Assembly: GCA_012064415.1 (NCBI GenBank)
Contig: SSNU01000138.1
Coordinates: 217,612 to 269,339, forward strand
Direction of reading: 5' to 3'
From: Gyrodactylus bullatarudis
Lineage: Eukaryota > Platyhelminthes > Monogenea > Gyrodactylidea > Gyrodactylidae
DNA length: 51,728 nt
Below the pieces are notes generated by a model. That model was given only the letters and a program-made list of their open reading frames with translations, did no database searches and was not told where the DNA came from. The position numbers and the translations under genes are program-made. This document shows positions 1 to 12,700 of the stretch, piece by piece; positions within the stretch are counted from its first letter, which is position 1, and each line of letters starts with the position of its first letter.

Positions 1-343
1 TATAGACTCCAGTCGCAAATACCAACTGAGAAATAAAGATTATACTGGCAAAAATAAAAGCACCCCAACGTAAGCCAAAGACATTATCGATTAGATACCC
101 TCCGATAAAAGCCAAGATCAGGTTGGGCCATGAATAGATACTGTACATTTTCATGAATGCTGTCATGTCCATATTCAAGACAGTTAGGAAGCTATCTTGA
201 AGAGCGGCTGGGTTGTCATAACAAAAATAATTTCCGAAACAAATGAAACAGATGAAGAATATCATGAGATATCGATGGAGCCTACGCCTGGGATCACATG
301 GCAGGCATATTCGATTTTCAACATCCTTTTCCTCTGTGAGCAT
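1..343 (-). CDS. MFSD1: MFSD1-like lysosomal major facilitator transporter, 5' part (partial)
   Basis: The minus strand is open from an ATG at 343-341 to the window edge (114 codons plus one base, no intron). The protein has a short charged cytosolic N-terminus, a membrane segment at about residues 24-42 ending in the signature YDNPAALQ, then a segment starting SWPNLILAFIGGYLID and another at about 96-113. The YDNPAALQ and GGxLIDxxFGxRWG motifs are those I know from MFSD1, a lysosomal 12-helix MFS carrier (dipeptide exporter). Only the first three helices are in the window; the rest lies to the left. No in-frame stop or frameshift is seen, so the gene looks intact as far as visible. Family assignment rests on remembered motif similarity. 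Another MFS subfamily is possible but less likely. Confidence 0.85.
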   Translation of the reverse strand, partial: MLTEEKDVENRICLPCDPRRRLHRYLMIFFICFICFGNYFCYDNPAALQDSFLTVLNMDMTAFMKMYSIYSWPNLILAFIGGYLIDNVFGLRWGAFIFASIIFISQLVFATGVY

Positions 344-1207
344 TGTATGAGCTTAATGAGAAAATCTCAATTGATAATATTCGTTTTTTTATATTGGAAT
401 AACTGACAGGAATGGACATTTGATAAAGTCTCTTCTTTTTTGTGAATGAAGTATTATAAAATATAATTTGTATAATTAATTAGCTATTGTTGGCCAATTG
501 AATTTGAACGATGGTCTCATCTAAACCTTCAATAGAGAAAGATTTTGCAAATAATCGATTTCTAGCCTGGGTCAGAATCTGAAAAGGCTTTTCAAGAGAA
601 TTCGATTGATGTATTCCAAAAACTATTTATGAAATGATTGCAGTAGAAACAATGATTTTGTATTAAAATTAATGTGGTGAAAAATTTACTGATTTAAATT
701 TCGGCCATTTTTCTCATGACAGAAGCTAAAATATTTTTGCCCTGATAATTTTCAATATAGTGTAAGTGAAATAAGTCTTACGGATCAAAATCCACGATAT
801 CCTCGATTACTACTTGAAAGTAATAAGATCAAACTTGAGAGATTTATGAAAAAAATGAAACATCGACACTAGAAGATTATTTTGCAGAAAAGTTAACTCT
901 GAATCACATCTTCACTCAGGGAAAATGAAATTGAACATATTAGAATAGAAAAATCTATCTCCTAAAATAGGAGAAGACATGTGGTTCGTAATAGTTGTTA
1001 GAGTTAAAGTAATTCGAGTAGTTAGCGTTATTTGAATTGTAATTTCCGCGTCCACCGCCACGACCACTAAGACTACGAATAAGAAATATTACAAATATGA
1101 GAGTCTAGGTTATATCAATTCTCCCCTTTTTAAGGAGATCTAATTATTATGGGAATTATAGAGATTTGTGTGAATATATAAATACTTTGTGTTATTTTAA
1201 TATGTAA
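344..1207. other. Intergenic stretch upstream of MFSD1
   Basis: AT-rich sequence between the MFSD1 start and the end of a gypsy remnant. It should contain the MFSD1 promoter, but I see no clear TATA or initiator. The only coding-like signal is a short Gly/Arg- then Asn/Tyr-rich reading frame on the minus strand (separate entry). Confidence 0.5.
955..1072 (-). other. Possible terminal exon fragment, RGG box plus Asn/Tyr-rich tail
   Basis: Read on the minus strand toward a TAG at 957-955, a frame encodes GRGGGRG followed by an Asn/Tyr/Ser-rich tail. It is preceded by a pyrimidine-rich run and AG dinucleotides that could be a splice acceptor. RGG boxes with N/Y-rich tails occur in RNA-binding proteins and some retroelement Gag proteins. 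No upstream exon was found, and a decayed gypsy lies directly upstream, so this may be an orphan exon, a retroelement piece or chance. The local GC-rich, codon-like composition is unlike its surroundings. Confidence 0.25.
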
Positions 1208-2955
1208 TTAGTAGTAGTAATAGTTTTGGGAATCATAATTTTTATGTCTTTTGTTATTTGTACGATTAGATTTTCTAGGTGATTTGTTTTCTTTATTTTT
1301 CTGGCTCTTTGATGTAAGCTCAGATTCATTTGACTTTTCCTGGCTCTTTAATGTTAGCTCAGGTTCTCTCCCTTTTTTCAAGTTTTCAAAATCTTTCTCG
1401 TATTTCCAATTTTCTCTTTTCTTTAATTGGTTTCATGTCATATTTTTATATTTTTCTTCTCATTTTTAATTTCGTAAATCACACCATCAGTCATTATCAG
1501 TAATAATTTATCCTTTCTTCCATTTATCATTTCCACTATCGTATGCTAAATACCAGATTTCATCATGTATATTAAATTTAGAGCATTTTTGCTTTTTCTG
1601 TTGTGGAGGTTTAGTTAATTCTAGGTCGTTTCTTATTTTCCTTCCGTGCATTACCTCAGAAGGTGATTTATTATTTAAGTCTTTCCTGGGAGTACTTCTG
1701 TATACTTATAAGTAACTATTTAGATCGGAAAATATTTCTTTAGAGTCCATTTTCTTTATGGCTCTCTTAACAGTATCTACGTATCTTTCGGCCAGCCCAT
1801 TACTTTGTGGATGGTACGGTGGAGATTTCAATGAGTTAATTCCTTTAGATTTACATCATTCATAAAATTCGGTTCTAAATTGAGGTCCATTGTCAGATAC
1901 GATAATTTCTGGTCTACCTTTGCTTGCAATTAATTTATCTAAGATCATTATGTCATCAGAAGTTTCAGTTCTTTTCATTAGTTCGACTTCTAGCCATCTA
2001 CTATAACTGTCTACGATAAAGAGAATATAGAACCCATAAATAGGACCTGCAAAGTCGATGTGGATTCTTTGGAAAGGATAAGATGATTTTTCCCAAGCCT
2101 GAGGTTCAGCTCTTTTGGGATTCTTTGGATTTTGAATACATTCGTAACAAGATTTAGACAAATTTTCTATGTCATTTCTCATATTAGGCTAGTATACATA
2201 TTCTCTAGCTCGTTGAATCATTCGGCTAGTACCTTGATGACCTGTATGTATTTGTTTTAATAATTTGGAATGAGTATTTTAGGACATACTACTCTATCTC
2301 TAAACATCAGACAGTCCTCAATCCTTGATAATTCGTTTCTTCTGTTATAGTACTGTTTCAAGTCATTATCAGTTATTTTTTTAGGCCATCCATATCTTAG
2401 TTATTCTTTAACTTTCCCAAGTAATTCATCTTTCTTGGTATTTTCTTGTAATTCTCTGAACGTAACCGGTAACTTATTTACGTAAGTTTGGAAGACACCA
2501 ATAGTTTCAATATCTATTTGATTTATGTAGGCTAAGACTATATCTTCTGATTTATCTTTAGACTCTTCAATTAGTCGAGAAAGAGCATCAGCCAATTTCT
2601 TAGTACCTATGTGTTTAATTTCAAAGTCGAGATTTGCTAATATGAGTCCCCATCTCTGTAATCTAAAAGAAGTATATTGAGCTATCCCATTTTTAGATTT
2701 GAAGATATTTAGTAATGGTTTATGATCAGTCTGAAGAATAAATTTTCTACCTGCTAAGAATTTAGAGAATATTTGCATGGCAGTAATTAAGGCGAAACCC
2801 TCTTTTTCTATCTGGCCATATTTTCTTTGAGCCGAGTTTAGGGTTAGATGTATGTGGAAGACAAGTGAGATTTTTCCTTCAGTATCTTTTTGCATAAGAA
2901 CGCCTCCGATAGCATAGTCACTAGCATCAGCTGCTAGGATTGTTGTATGATTCAA
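1208..2955 (-). mobile_element. Ty3/gypsy retrotransposon remnant: RNase H, zinc-binding H2C2, integrase
   Basis: Minus-strand pol remnant. 2955-2401 encodes an RNase H domain opening with the D of DASDYAIGG and including TDHKPL and a DALSR end. After a frameshift comes an H2C2-type integrase zinc module (about 2250-2140), then the integrase core (HIDFAGP, SDNGPQF) to 1856. The same frame continues through TGA, TAA, TAA and TGA stops past HPQSNGLAERY, which carries the catalytic Glu, into a Lys/Ser/Asn-rich tail ending at a TAA (1210-1208). The reverse transcriptase itself is missing: the element stops abruptly at about 2955. The sequence resembles K02A2.6/Mag-like gypsy elements. It is dead, with multiple stops and at least one frameshift. 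No LTR was recognised. Confidence 0.88.
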
Positions 2956-2956
2956 T

Positions 2957-3402
2957 TGTTGTGGAGGCCCGCATTACAAGAGTGACTGCAAGTTCAAAGA
3001 TCTTGAGTGTCGAAGATGTGGTGTTAATGGTCATGTCGAGAAAAAATGCCGCAGGCCACCCGGTTTCAAACCCAGGCCAAGAGTTAATCAAATCGTTAAT
3101 GATTTTGAAAATAACCTTATGTCTTTTCTATCAGTGCCCAAGGTGTTTTGAAGTATGTCATCGTTGAGATTTTCGGTCAGTTCATCCGGGTGTTAGTGGA
3201 TTCAGGATCCATGGTCAATGTCTGTTTTAAGGGAAGAAAATAAAAGGAGAGTAGTCCCTAAGAATGCTGCCCTAAGAAGTTTTTGTGGCGGAAAAGTGAG
3301 GGTGGCCGCGGTCATTCCTAAGTATGAGATGCATTCTTATTGGGTGAAAAATTTCAAGTTCCATTTTTTCGTTCAAGTTAAAAATGTGTCGGAGAATGTA
3401 TA
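2957..3402 (+). mobile_element. Ty3/gypsy fragment: zinc knuckle and aspartic protease
   Basis: On the plus strand, starting only a few bases beyond the end of the minus-strand gypsy, a frame encodes a double zinc knuckle (CGGPHYKSDC, then CRRCGVNGHVEKKC) typical of gypsy Gag. It runs to a TGA near 3150. A shifted frame then gives a retropepsin active site (VLVDSGS, about 3190-3210), and the frame shifts back for a further open stretch to 3402. Gag-to-protease order is normal for gypsy. The first Cys of the knuckle region is cut by the junction. This is a broken fragment of a copy separate from, and opposite to, the neighbouring one. Confidence 0.8.
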
Positions 3403-3723
3403 AAAACTCGATTCTACAACGTAGATTCTGCATCTTAAAAATAAAAACTTGTGGTCCAAAACAAAATACTGAATATCTTAACATCAAATATATATTTGAA
3501 ATTGTGATAAGGTATGATTAATAATCAGGTAAAGAGAAACTAAAGATTGAAACACAGAGAGATATGAATAGCTTCAAAAATGCAATTTATTAAAATAAAC
3601 TTTCCATTCCGAAATATATTTAGTTTATTTTCTATAGAATCTTCTGCTTTGTAACTTTATCATTACCTTTTTTCCATCAAATATAGATCACAGACCGAAT
3701 AAACTTAATAGAGTAGAGATCGG
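3403..3723. other. Calpain 3' flank with poly(A) signal
   Basis: No gene. On the minus strand an AATAAA hexamer (plus-strand TTTATT at 3624-3629) lies about 95 nt past the calpain stop and is the likely polyadenylation signal. A second hexamer lies near 3585. Confidence 0.6.
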
Positions 3724-6700
3724 TTACAAGAAAAATCCTGATTTAACAAATATTCTTACATCTTCAGCATCAAAAACTGCTCGGCCATCGGATAATCTCT
3801 CTTGAGCTTTGAATGTCTCAAAAACTGTCATTAAGCGAACCAATAGTAAAACATAATCGTCAAATAATATTTGACCATTCCTGTTGGCATATCGGCATGC
3901 TATAGCCTTGTAAATGTTATTGCTGACATGAAAACCTAGTGAAAAAATATGTGATTACTTTCAAGTAACTAGGACAATTTCAATAAGATAATTTTTACAT
4001 ACCAATATTGCTCATAACTGTTCGTAATTCAAAAGCGTTCAATGTTCCACTGTGATCACGATCGAATTTTTTGAAAATTGTCTAAAAAAATTATTCCATT
4101 GCTATTTCTTACCTTCCATAGTCGTAATTCAAGCCATAGCCTACGAAATTCATCGAATCCGAGTGATCCATTCAAGTCTGTCTAGGAATTAAAAATAAAT
4201 ATTTTGGTTTAAAAATATTTTTGTGGTGTTCGAATATACGCCAAGTATATCCTGCAAGAAAACACTATTAAATTTGTATCATTAATCTGTTCTTTATACT
4301 GTTAACCATGAACCAGGTATGATGGTTCACCTATCTCAATAAAGTCCCAGAAACTCTTTTTACTTGCCCAGTACCCATATCATACCTCATAATAATTGGC
4401 AGCATGGTCAATCAGGACCTTGACAAGGATTGCATCTTCAGAGAGGATTGAGATGATTATCTTAATTTGACCCAATATATGCTCCATGCCGTCTGTCAAG
4501 CCTGCCAAAACAATGGCGTCTATTAGCTTCAACAATAAGAAGCCCAAATCAGTCAAAGGCCTAAAATTGAGGCAACCTAGATATCGAAGGGAAGTCAACC
4601 CGGTGAATCTCAATAATCCCTAGAACTCAACTATATCGATTAATCTTCTAACTTTTGAGAGGAAAGGTGTTCGAATATACGCCAAATATATCCTGTAAGA
4701 AGAATATCTTAGTTCATAAGAAATATGATTCTGAACTCGATTTACTTGTTCACAATTTAAAACAAAGGAAAATGAAGATTCCTCAGTAAAAAGAGAATAT
4801 GATGACTTGTTGTGATGTGAGAGAAAAGAAACTGTAAACTCAGTTTTAAAATATCCTAAACAAAAAGGATGGAATTGAACAAGAGGCTAAAAACCTCACT
4901 AAACTCAAATACTAATAGAGTTAAAGAAGTCACACACCTTGCCTTAGAGATAAGACTCAGCGTGTATCTATTTAATAAACTATTTACTAAAAAAACTATC
5001 CAAACATGTATGGCAGGCATAGACACGTTTTGCCTTTATTAAGACTATTTAGTATACGGTAGTCATACATGTTTGTATCATGTCTTTACTAGCAAGATAT
5101 TTGACTTATTAATTAAAAATAAAATTAACCCATCATGTCCCATTGTTCCACCAGTGGAACACAACTCTTTCTCGAGCGATAATTTCAACTAAAAGATACC
5201 TAAAACACATTTTTACCCCTCATTAGAAAGGAAATTTATTAAGCTATAAAATTGTGTATAAGCCATATGTATAGCTGTCCACTGATCCACACCATAGTTA
5301 CTTGGAGAAGGGTGATTTCTTGAAAATATTGTCAAATATTTGAAAAATATTTAGAACGTTTTTCTTGAAAACCTATTTGCTGAGGTCTTAGAAAAAAATA
5401 TGCAATCGCCTGCTCGATATCTCTTATAGTTTAGAAGATAACTGGTTTTAGAGCCAAAAAAGCCTATTTCAACCTCTATTATCTTTGTAATGATAAGTCG
5501 GCTTACAAAAAGGAATTCAGATTCAGAATCAGCGTAATTATTTTGGTTGGGTTGCAAATTTTTTCATTTGTGTGATGAAAAAAAATAATTTAGGACATGA
5601 AGGGTTAATGAAAAAAGTTTCAGAACATTTTTTTGAATTTCAAAACTCACATCCATGAGAGCAATCATACTTCTTGCTGTTTCCATACTGAATCCCTCGA
5701 AAGGAAAGTCTATGCATACATTAAAAAATAATAGGTTAGTTGTTAGGAACTTAAGACTGGGCTTTACCTTTGGTGAAGGCTGCATTTAGTATGTCACGTA
5801 GTTCATCGGCTGTAATGTCACCCGTTGAACCTGATATTACTATAAATGACTGCCGGAGCTTTGATATCAAAGCATCGTTGACATATTTGATTGACTGGTT
5901 TGGCTTAAAGAATAGACTCTAATGAGTTAAAGTATCGAAATTTTTGTTACCACAGACTATCCTTAGACAAAAATTTGAATTCTCATTTGGACTGACTTAC
6001 CAAGTTTGCTTCAGCTATCCTTGTAACATCATCCAGCTCCCTAAGTAGATGAAGAAAAAGTATTTTATTAAATTCAAAAACTCTCTGAGGAATATGACCT
6101 TTCAATTGAAAATGGTAAATTTTAATAGAATAATTAAATGAAATTTGAAATATTTGTGGCCCAATTTCTTGAGATGGCGAGTAGAGAACCGATCTACATT
6201 TTAAGATATTTAATCTGATGCAGAAACAGTTTTAGAACTTTAAGATAAGCTTAAAAATGTATTTGAGAAGGCTTGCCCATAAGTTGAAAAGAAGTTAGAA
6301 CAAATAGGTGTATTTTTCCTTAACCCTTTCGGTGCCGAGACTATTTCACAATTTTTATCAAAACCAAAATTTAGCTATGAAGATACCAAGTTATTTGGCC
6401 AAAAATATTACCAAAGCACGTTCACATTGTGGGCTTCAATTTAAGCTTTAAATGATCCAGAAACCTATCAAACTGGTAGAGTCATGAAGTTTCAAAAAAA
6501 TTGGAAAATGGACATATATGTCCATCGGCACCGAAAGGGTTAAGGGGAAATTTCTTATTCGACTGACGAGACCCAAGTATCAAAGTAGATTTAAGAATAG
6601 ATGAATAAAGTTCAAATTTGATTGGCTGCAAAATTTGAAACAAAATTGTTTTTTCCATGGAAGAGGAAGCAATAATTTTCGTCTTACTTATTATTTACTG

Positions 6701-9700
6701 TATCTGCTTCTTGTTATAAACCATTAGAATAGTTTGATTTTTGGTTGAGTGGTGCTTTGATTTCAAACAACCATATATGATCAAATGTAATCTACGAAGT
6801 TGATGAAAATTTTGAGCTCAAGGCATTTTCGAAATTCAAAAATTGGCCAGATTAAATTTTTTCGGTATTTTTTTTATTTCAATAATTTATCTGCTTATTT
6901 GATTATGGAATTCAAAAAAAATTTGTTCCCAACTATCTGGAGAAAAGTATTCAGTCTTTTTTGCAAAAATAGTGAGTTCTAGGGGAGCTGTCTTCTCTTA
7001 AAATAAGCTACAGATGAAATTCTAAAGATTTATACTCTGATGGTTCTATTTCTTTAAATGACGAACTTCTTTGGACAAATTCAAAAACCCAACTTTAATT
7101 TTAAATTTTTTTAAATTTTACACTGTATATATTACCGTTAATCTTGTTACTCTTGATAGTCTTAAGACTATCAGGTACTCCTAAGACTAACTTGATACTC
7201 GGTAACAAGATTAACTGGAATCTTTTTAAATATGCTGACGACTTTAAAATAGTCTTTGATTTTGATGGTACCTATAACACAAATATTATAAATTCAGAAA
7301 TATCAACTATCATCAACAAATTAATGAGCTTTGGATTGTCCCCTAACATAGAAAAATCATTCTACTCGACTCCAAATGAATCAAGGATCACTGATTTAAA
7401 TATCTACATCAACCAAAATAAAATTCACCCTAAAACTACAATTAAGGACCTTGGGATTACTTATTCATGGAAACTTGATTTTGTTGATCACTATAAAGAA
7501 ATTATTAAAAAATTCATTGGCCGGCTCATCCACATCCACAAATGCATCAAAATCGACAGCATGAAACTACTTTTATTCAAAGTTTATGCTAGACCAGTAA
7601 TTGAATACTGTTCTGCAATCTGGAACCCTGAATGTGACAAATGGTCTAAAAAAATACAAACTGCATGCAACAGATTTACGCGCCTTTTGTCATCAACATA
7701 CCAAACTGAAATGAAATCCACGAAGAACTCCTTGTGGCTAAGAAGAGAACTCAAAACAATTACCCTAATCAAACTCTCACCCCTGGCTAACTCCAATCGT
7801 CAAGGCCTACGCTCCAATGTTCCTGAATATGGCAATCTAAAAAAGCTATCAATTTTCAACAAAGCCAAAAACATATTTAAAAAACTCATATAAGATGAAA
7901 ACTCTTGATAATGATGAATTTAAAAAATAATTAAAAAAACTTTATAATTTATAAATTTCCACAAAACTGAAGAATCTATTTAATGTTTATATAGATAATA
8001 CATTGTTTAATAAATATTATTATCATTATTATCAGGTAATCTTAAGACTAACGGAATAATTTGATAAACCAGGTTTCATGATAAACAAGATATTTAGTAA
8101 TATAATAATACAGCTTGTTGAATTTGATACTCTGTAATAAGATTGGCTGACTGAAATTTGAATTAAATAACGCTTTGTTAAGGCAATCAGGTAGTCTTAA
8201 GAGGTAATCAAGAGTAACAAGATTAACGGTAACATATATAATCAAATGAAATATTCGAAATTGATAAAAATGACTTATTTTCTAAATTCTAAGAACGGCC
8301 TAATTTTCCTCCGAATTTATTATATCAACTAGCTTTAGCTAGATTATGGTTTTGTCTTTTATTCTTCTATTCGTACTTAACTTTGAGAGAATGAATTGAT
8401 AAAGTTTTCGAGTTAAAATTCTGGGATTCAGGTCTCAAATCTTATGAACACCACGATACTTTCGAGTACACTTCTAGAATTTTATATCACACAGAAGATA
8501 TTTCATCAATTCTTCTTTTAGCTAATAATTTTCACAAAAAAAGAAAGCGTTTCTTTTTTCAGATTCATCGACAAATTCGTGTTACAGAAATACACACATA
8601 TTATGTTGAATAAAAAGAAAGAATAATCACCTTTGATTTACTTGACTACAATGATTCTATTGCTATTCTTTTCAGTAGTCAGTCTAGCTCTCTAGATTCT
8701 CTATGTTCGATGCACTTTGATTGATGATTTGTGTTTTGACAGAGAATAAATCTCTCAGCAGAGCTCAAATCAATTTTATTGATCAATTTATCGTAAGCAG
8801 TTAGGAAATCATTCTAGAAGGTAGAAAGTTCTGAATTTTGGTTCATAAACCATTGAACACGTTGTTTTGACCAATGAAATTACATTCTGGACTAAACCAA
8901 TCAGAGAAAGCTGAATAATATTTTGAATTATTCCTTAAGATTTTCTGATTATTTTGTGTCCTCAAAAGAAATTCAAAACCACTTGAAAACTAACACTGCT
9001 GATATTTCATTCCACTTTAAAAGGGTAAATTAAACAAAGCAGACTTACGCAGATGAACAAGCCTTTTCGGAGAATATTCTCAGCATAAACTTGGCTTCTT
9101 CGTTGGGATTAAAAGTCGACGGAATAATGACATAGTCACCGGGCTTCAATTCATGACGTCCGCACACCTCACGCATATTAATAAAGACTGGAGATCTTGC
9201 TGAAGAGGCATGAGTTCGAAAGAAACGTTGATCTAACAGGTTTCCACGTGGGACGTTATCTGGTAAATGATAAATCGAATAGCCAATTGTGTAGGGTTCC
9301 CTGCGTAATTCCCGCATTTCCTTCTGCATAAGACCAATGATGAGAGTTCCCATATGTCGATCATCTGATTCATCGGGGTCTTCGACTGTCACATGAAACT
9401 GTGGATTCATGTGAAATGTGTCTATCAAGAAAAAATACGTGGATTATTCTTAATAAAAGAAACTTGCCAATGTTATTTCGGCAACCTCCAGCTGTGGCAT
9501 TTCTCAGCCATTCGCCTTCATGCTTGACCATTTCCCATCTCCGCTTAGGGGGATGTTTGGAACTGTTTAGTATTCGAGATATTGAACCGAGTGTATCTGA
9601 GTCTGGTCCTAAATGGCATAATTCAAGTCGGGAAAAATAATGAATAAAATCTGTATAGGCCATCCTAGGAAGAATAAATAATCGTTTAACAATTCACAGT

Positions 9701-12700
9701 CCATAAATAATTATATTTCAAGTTTAAAGGCTGAATGAGCAATTTTGAATCTGAGCCTACTAAACAGAGTTGACATGAGCATTTTACAAAAAACTCAATA
9801 TTTTTTCTCCACAAATTTATTTTTAGAATTGCATAATAAAATTGTTGGAAAAATATTCAATCTGGCCGAAATTGGGACAATTTTGAATTTCGAAAATGCG
9901 ACAAATTTCTACTGTTTGAATTTAAATTTTATTCTATTATTTAAGAGAATTTAAGCTATTGATTATCGGCCAGTTCGGCCAAAGAAGAAAAAAATCTTCT
10001 ATGAAAATTCTTCTGCATCTAGAGTCTTTGCACCAGAATTTCGAAGAAATTCAACAGTATTGTTCAAGATCAAACCCTGAAAAACTTTTGAAATTCAATT
10101 TTATCAAAGTTAATGTTTTTGAATTTTAACAATTTTTGGGCTGAACAATTTTAACTTGTCATCATTCTAATTTTAAAGCAATAAAAAGGATAGAAATATA
10201 GAAAGTAGACTTTAGCACGAAAATGGAGTGTTTCCTAAGATCTCAACGACCCTTTTTGTTTTCCTCATCTGTTGGTGATCCTAAAAAATAACGATTGAAT
10301 CAAAAAAATTTTCAACTCAAAATAAAATAATGGAAAAATTGCGGAAACTCGAAATTAAATCTTTTTTTGATATTTTTTATTAAATCGTTAAATTTTCAAA
10401 GAATCTTCGAAAAGTTTCAGATCTCGATGGAAAAGATGAGATTTTTGTAAAAACCATACGACCCCGAATGAAAAAAATTGGAACTGAGACCGGAAATCTA
10501 CTTGAAATTTTCGATCAGGATCACCTTTTTCAAGATTCAAAAAACCTTGTCAATAATATTCTAGTTTTCGATGACGTAAAATAAAGCTAGTAGATGAGAG
10601 TTTACTCAAAAAACTCAATATTTTTCGAATTCTATATAAAATAAGTTGTGAAAATCTAAAAAATTAACTCTGATCAGAATTAGGCCGTTTTTTGAATTTC
10701 GAAAATAAAGCTGATTGATATGAAGTTGGGAATCTAAGATTTTTACAGAAATCTCGATATTTTCATCAAGAATTCGAATTTGTTAAAGATTTTCTGGAAT
10801 CCTACTCATGATGCCAACTTTTACCATTTGAAGAAAAGAAATCTGAAAAATATGGCGCCAGAATCCCATTTTTTCGAACTTTGAGCTGAAATTTTTTGTT
10901 GATTTCAAAGTGGGAGAGGGATCAAAAATTGATTTTCAGGATCAAGATTAGACAAGAAAATCTATTCAACTGAATCTGATCTTATGCATATCTTCATTAT
11001 CGTTTGGGAGTCGAATTTCGATTTTTTGATCATTTTCACTACTTGAAAATCAATGAAATTTCTATTATTCAAAATCTCTCAAAAATGGGGAGAGTGTCGA
11101 TAACTTGACGGTGTTATTCAGCTTTCTTGTCTAATCTTGATCCTGAAAATCAATTTTTGATCCCACTTTCAAATCAACAAAAAATTTCAGCTCAAAGTTC
11201 GAAAAAATGGGATTCTGGCGCCATATTTTTCATAAAAATAATTTTTTTCAGATTTTTTTTTCTTCAAATGGTATAAGTGGGCAACATGAGTAGGATTCCA
11301 GAAAATCTTTAACAAATTCGAATTCTTGATGAAAATATCGAGATTTCTGTAAAAATCATAGATTCCCAACTTCATATCAACCAGCTTTACACCAAATTTC
11401 CGCTTTTTCCACTTTCGAATCCAAAATTTTTCCGAAGAAAATATTGAGTTTTTTGTAAAATAAGTAAATTCTCATCTTCATGTCAATTAGGTTTAGAAAT
11501 TTTGGTAAAACGATAGATTCTCAGCTTCATATGAATTGAAAATTCTTCGCTCTACTGAATGGACGCAGTCAGAGATTTGGAGTCTTTTTGGAGTGAAAAT
11601 TATTTGAGCTCACCAAAATTCTCCATCATTGTCAAATGTTAAGCCAATCCTTTTACGTTCCTCTGATGAAATGCGACGCCATTGCGAGGATTTATCACTC
11701 CAAGGACCAACCCACTCACGATCATTGCCCCATGGGTTCCTAAGTCGTACCATACGGATTTTTGTCTTTGGCTGACTATCTCGAATCTAAATCAAAAGTT
11801 GAAAATGGATCAGTGAGAAATACGTTGCCAGCAGATGATGTACCAAAAAATGTCTGGGAAAAGAGACTTTGGATTACCGTATTCCGATTGAATCGAAATT
11901 CCTTATATGGGCCATATGTGGACCAAAATATTAAACCTAAAAATTTGCATAACCATCATATATACTTTGTTTATTTGAAAATTCTTTGAGCTACATCTAG
12001 GCCTACATTGAGGAATTTTTGAAATTCAAGAATCGGCCTAATTTTGGCCTGATTGAGTTATTTTTCAACAGCTCACGGAATTCGTAAAATAAATTTTTTC
12101 TTACTGAGTTTTTTCAGGTCAATTAGGTTTAAATAAACTAAATCAGCACTTTAACAGTTAACTAAAGGTTTTTTATTTCTTTCGAAGAACTCACTCATAA
12201 AATTTTCTGAATCTTCTGAGTTTATTCATCTAAAGCTATTCTCAACTCAAATAATGATTTTTTCTGTAAGCTAAAACGAATCAGCTCATGTATCCTTGGG
12301 AAAATCAATTAGAGAATTAACTCCAACTCAAAAGTTTCCATGGCTGCATGATAATATTTTTCCTTGAGATAGAACTATTTCTCACCGTTCAGTTTGCTTG
12401 AATAGATTAATTAAATTCTTGAGATGACTTCTGACTTTTATTCAATTTTTTTAATCTGATCGCTTCTGAGCTGGGTCAACGAAATCGTAAAAGAAGAATA
12501 TGATGCCAATTATTTTACAAATAGCCATGAGCATGTCCGAAATAAATACCTTATTTGTGAAATAACTGGGATTGTCTTCTTCTTCTTTTATTCAATATTG
12601 TTGATTAAAGATTCCTTGAATTTCTTAGAAGAGGTACTTTTCAAGTAAAAATTTGCTAGGATGTATCTTTTCTAGACAAGTGTAATCGATCAGAATAATT

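Noticed and set aside
4380..4613. 77-codon minus frame as an extra calpain exon
   Set aside because: Flanking calpain exons 5651-5709 and 4113-4181 join in phase with continuous EF-hand homology; the frame lies inside the intron between 36-bp repeats.
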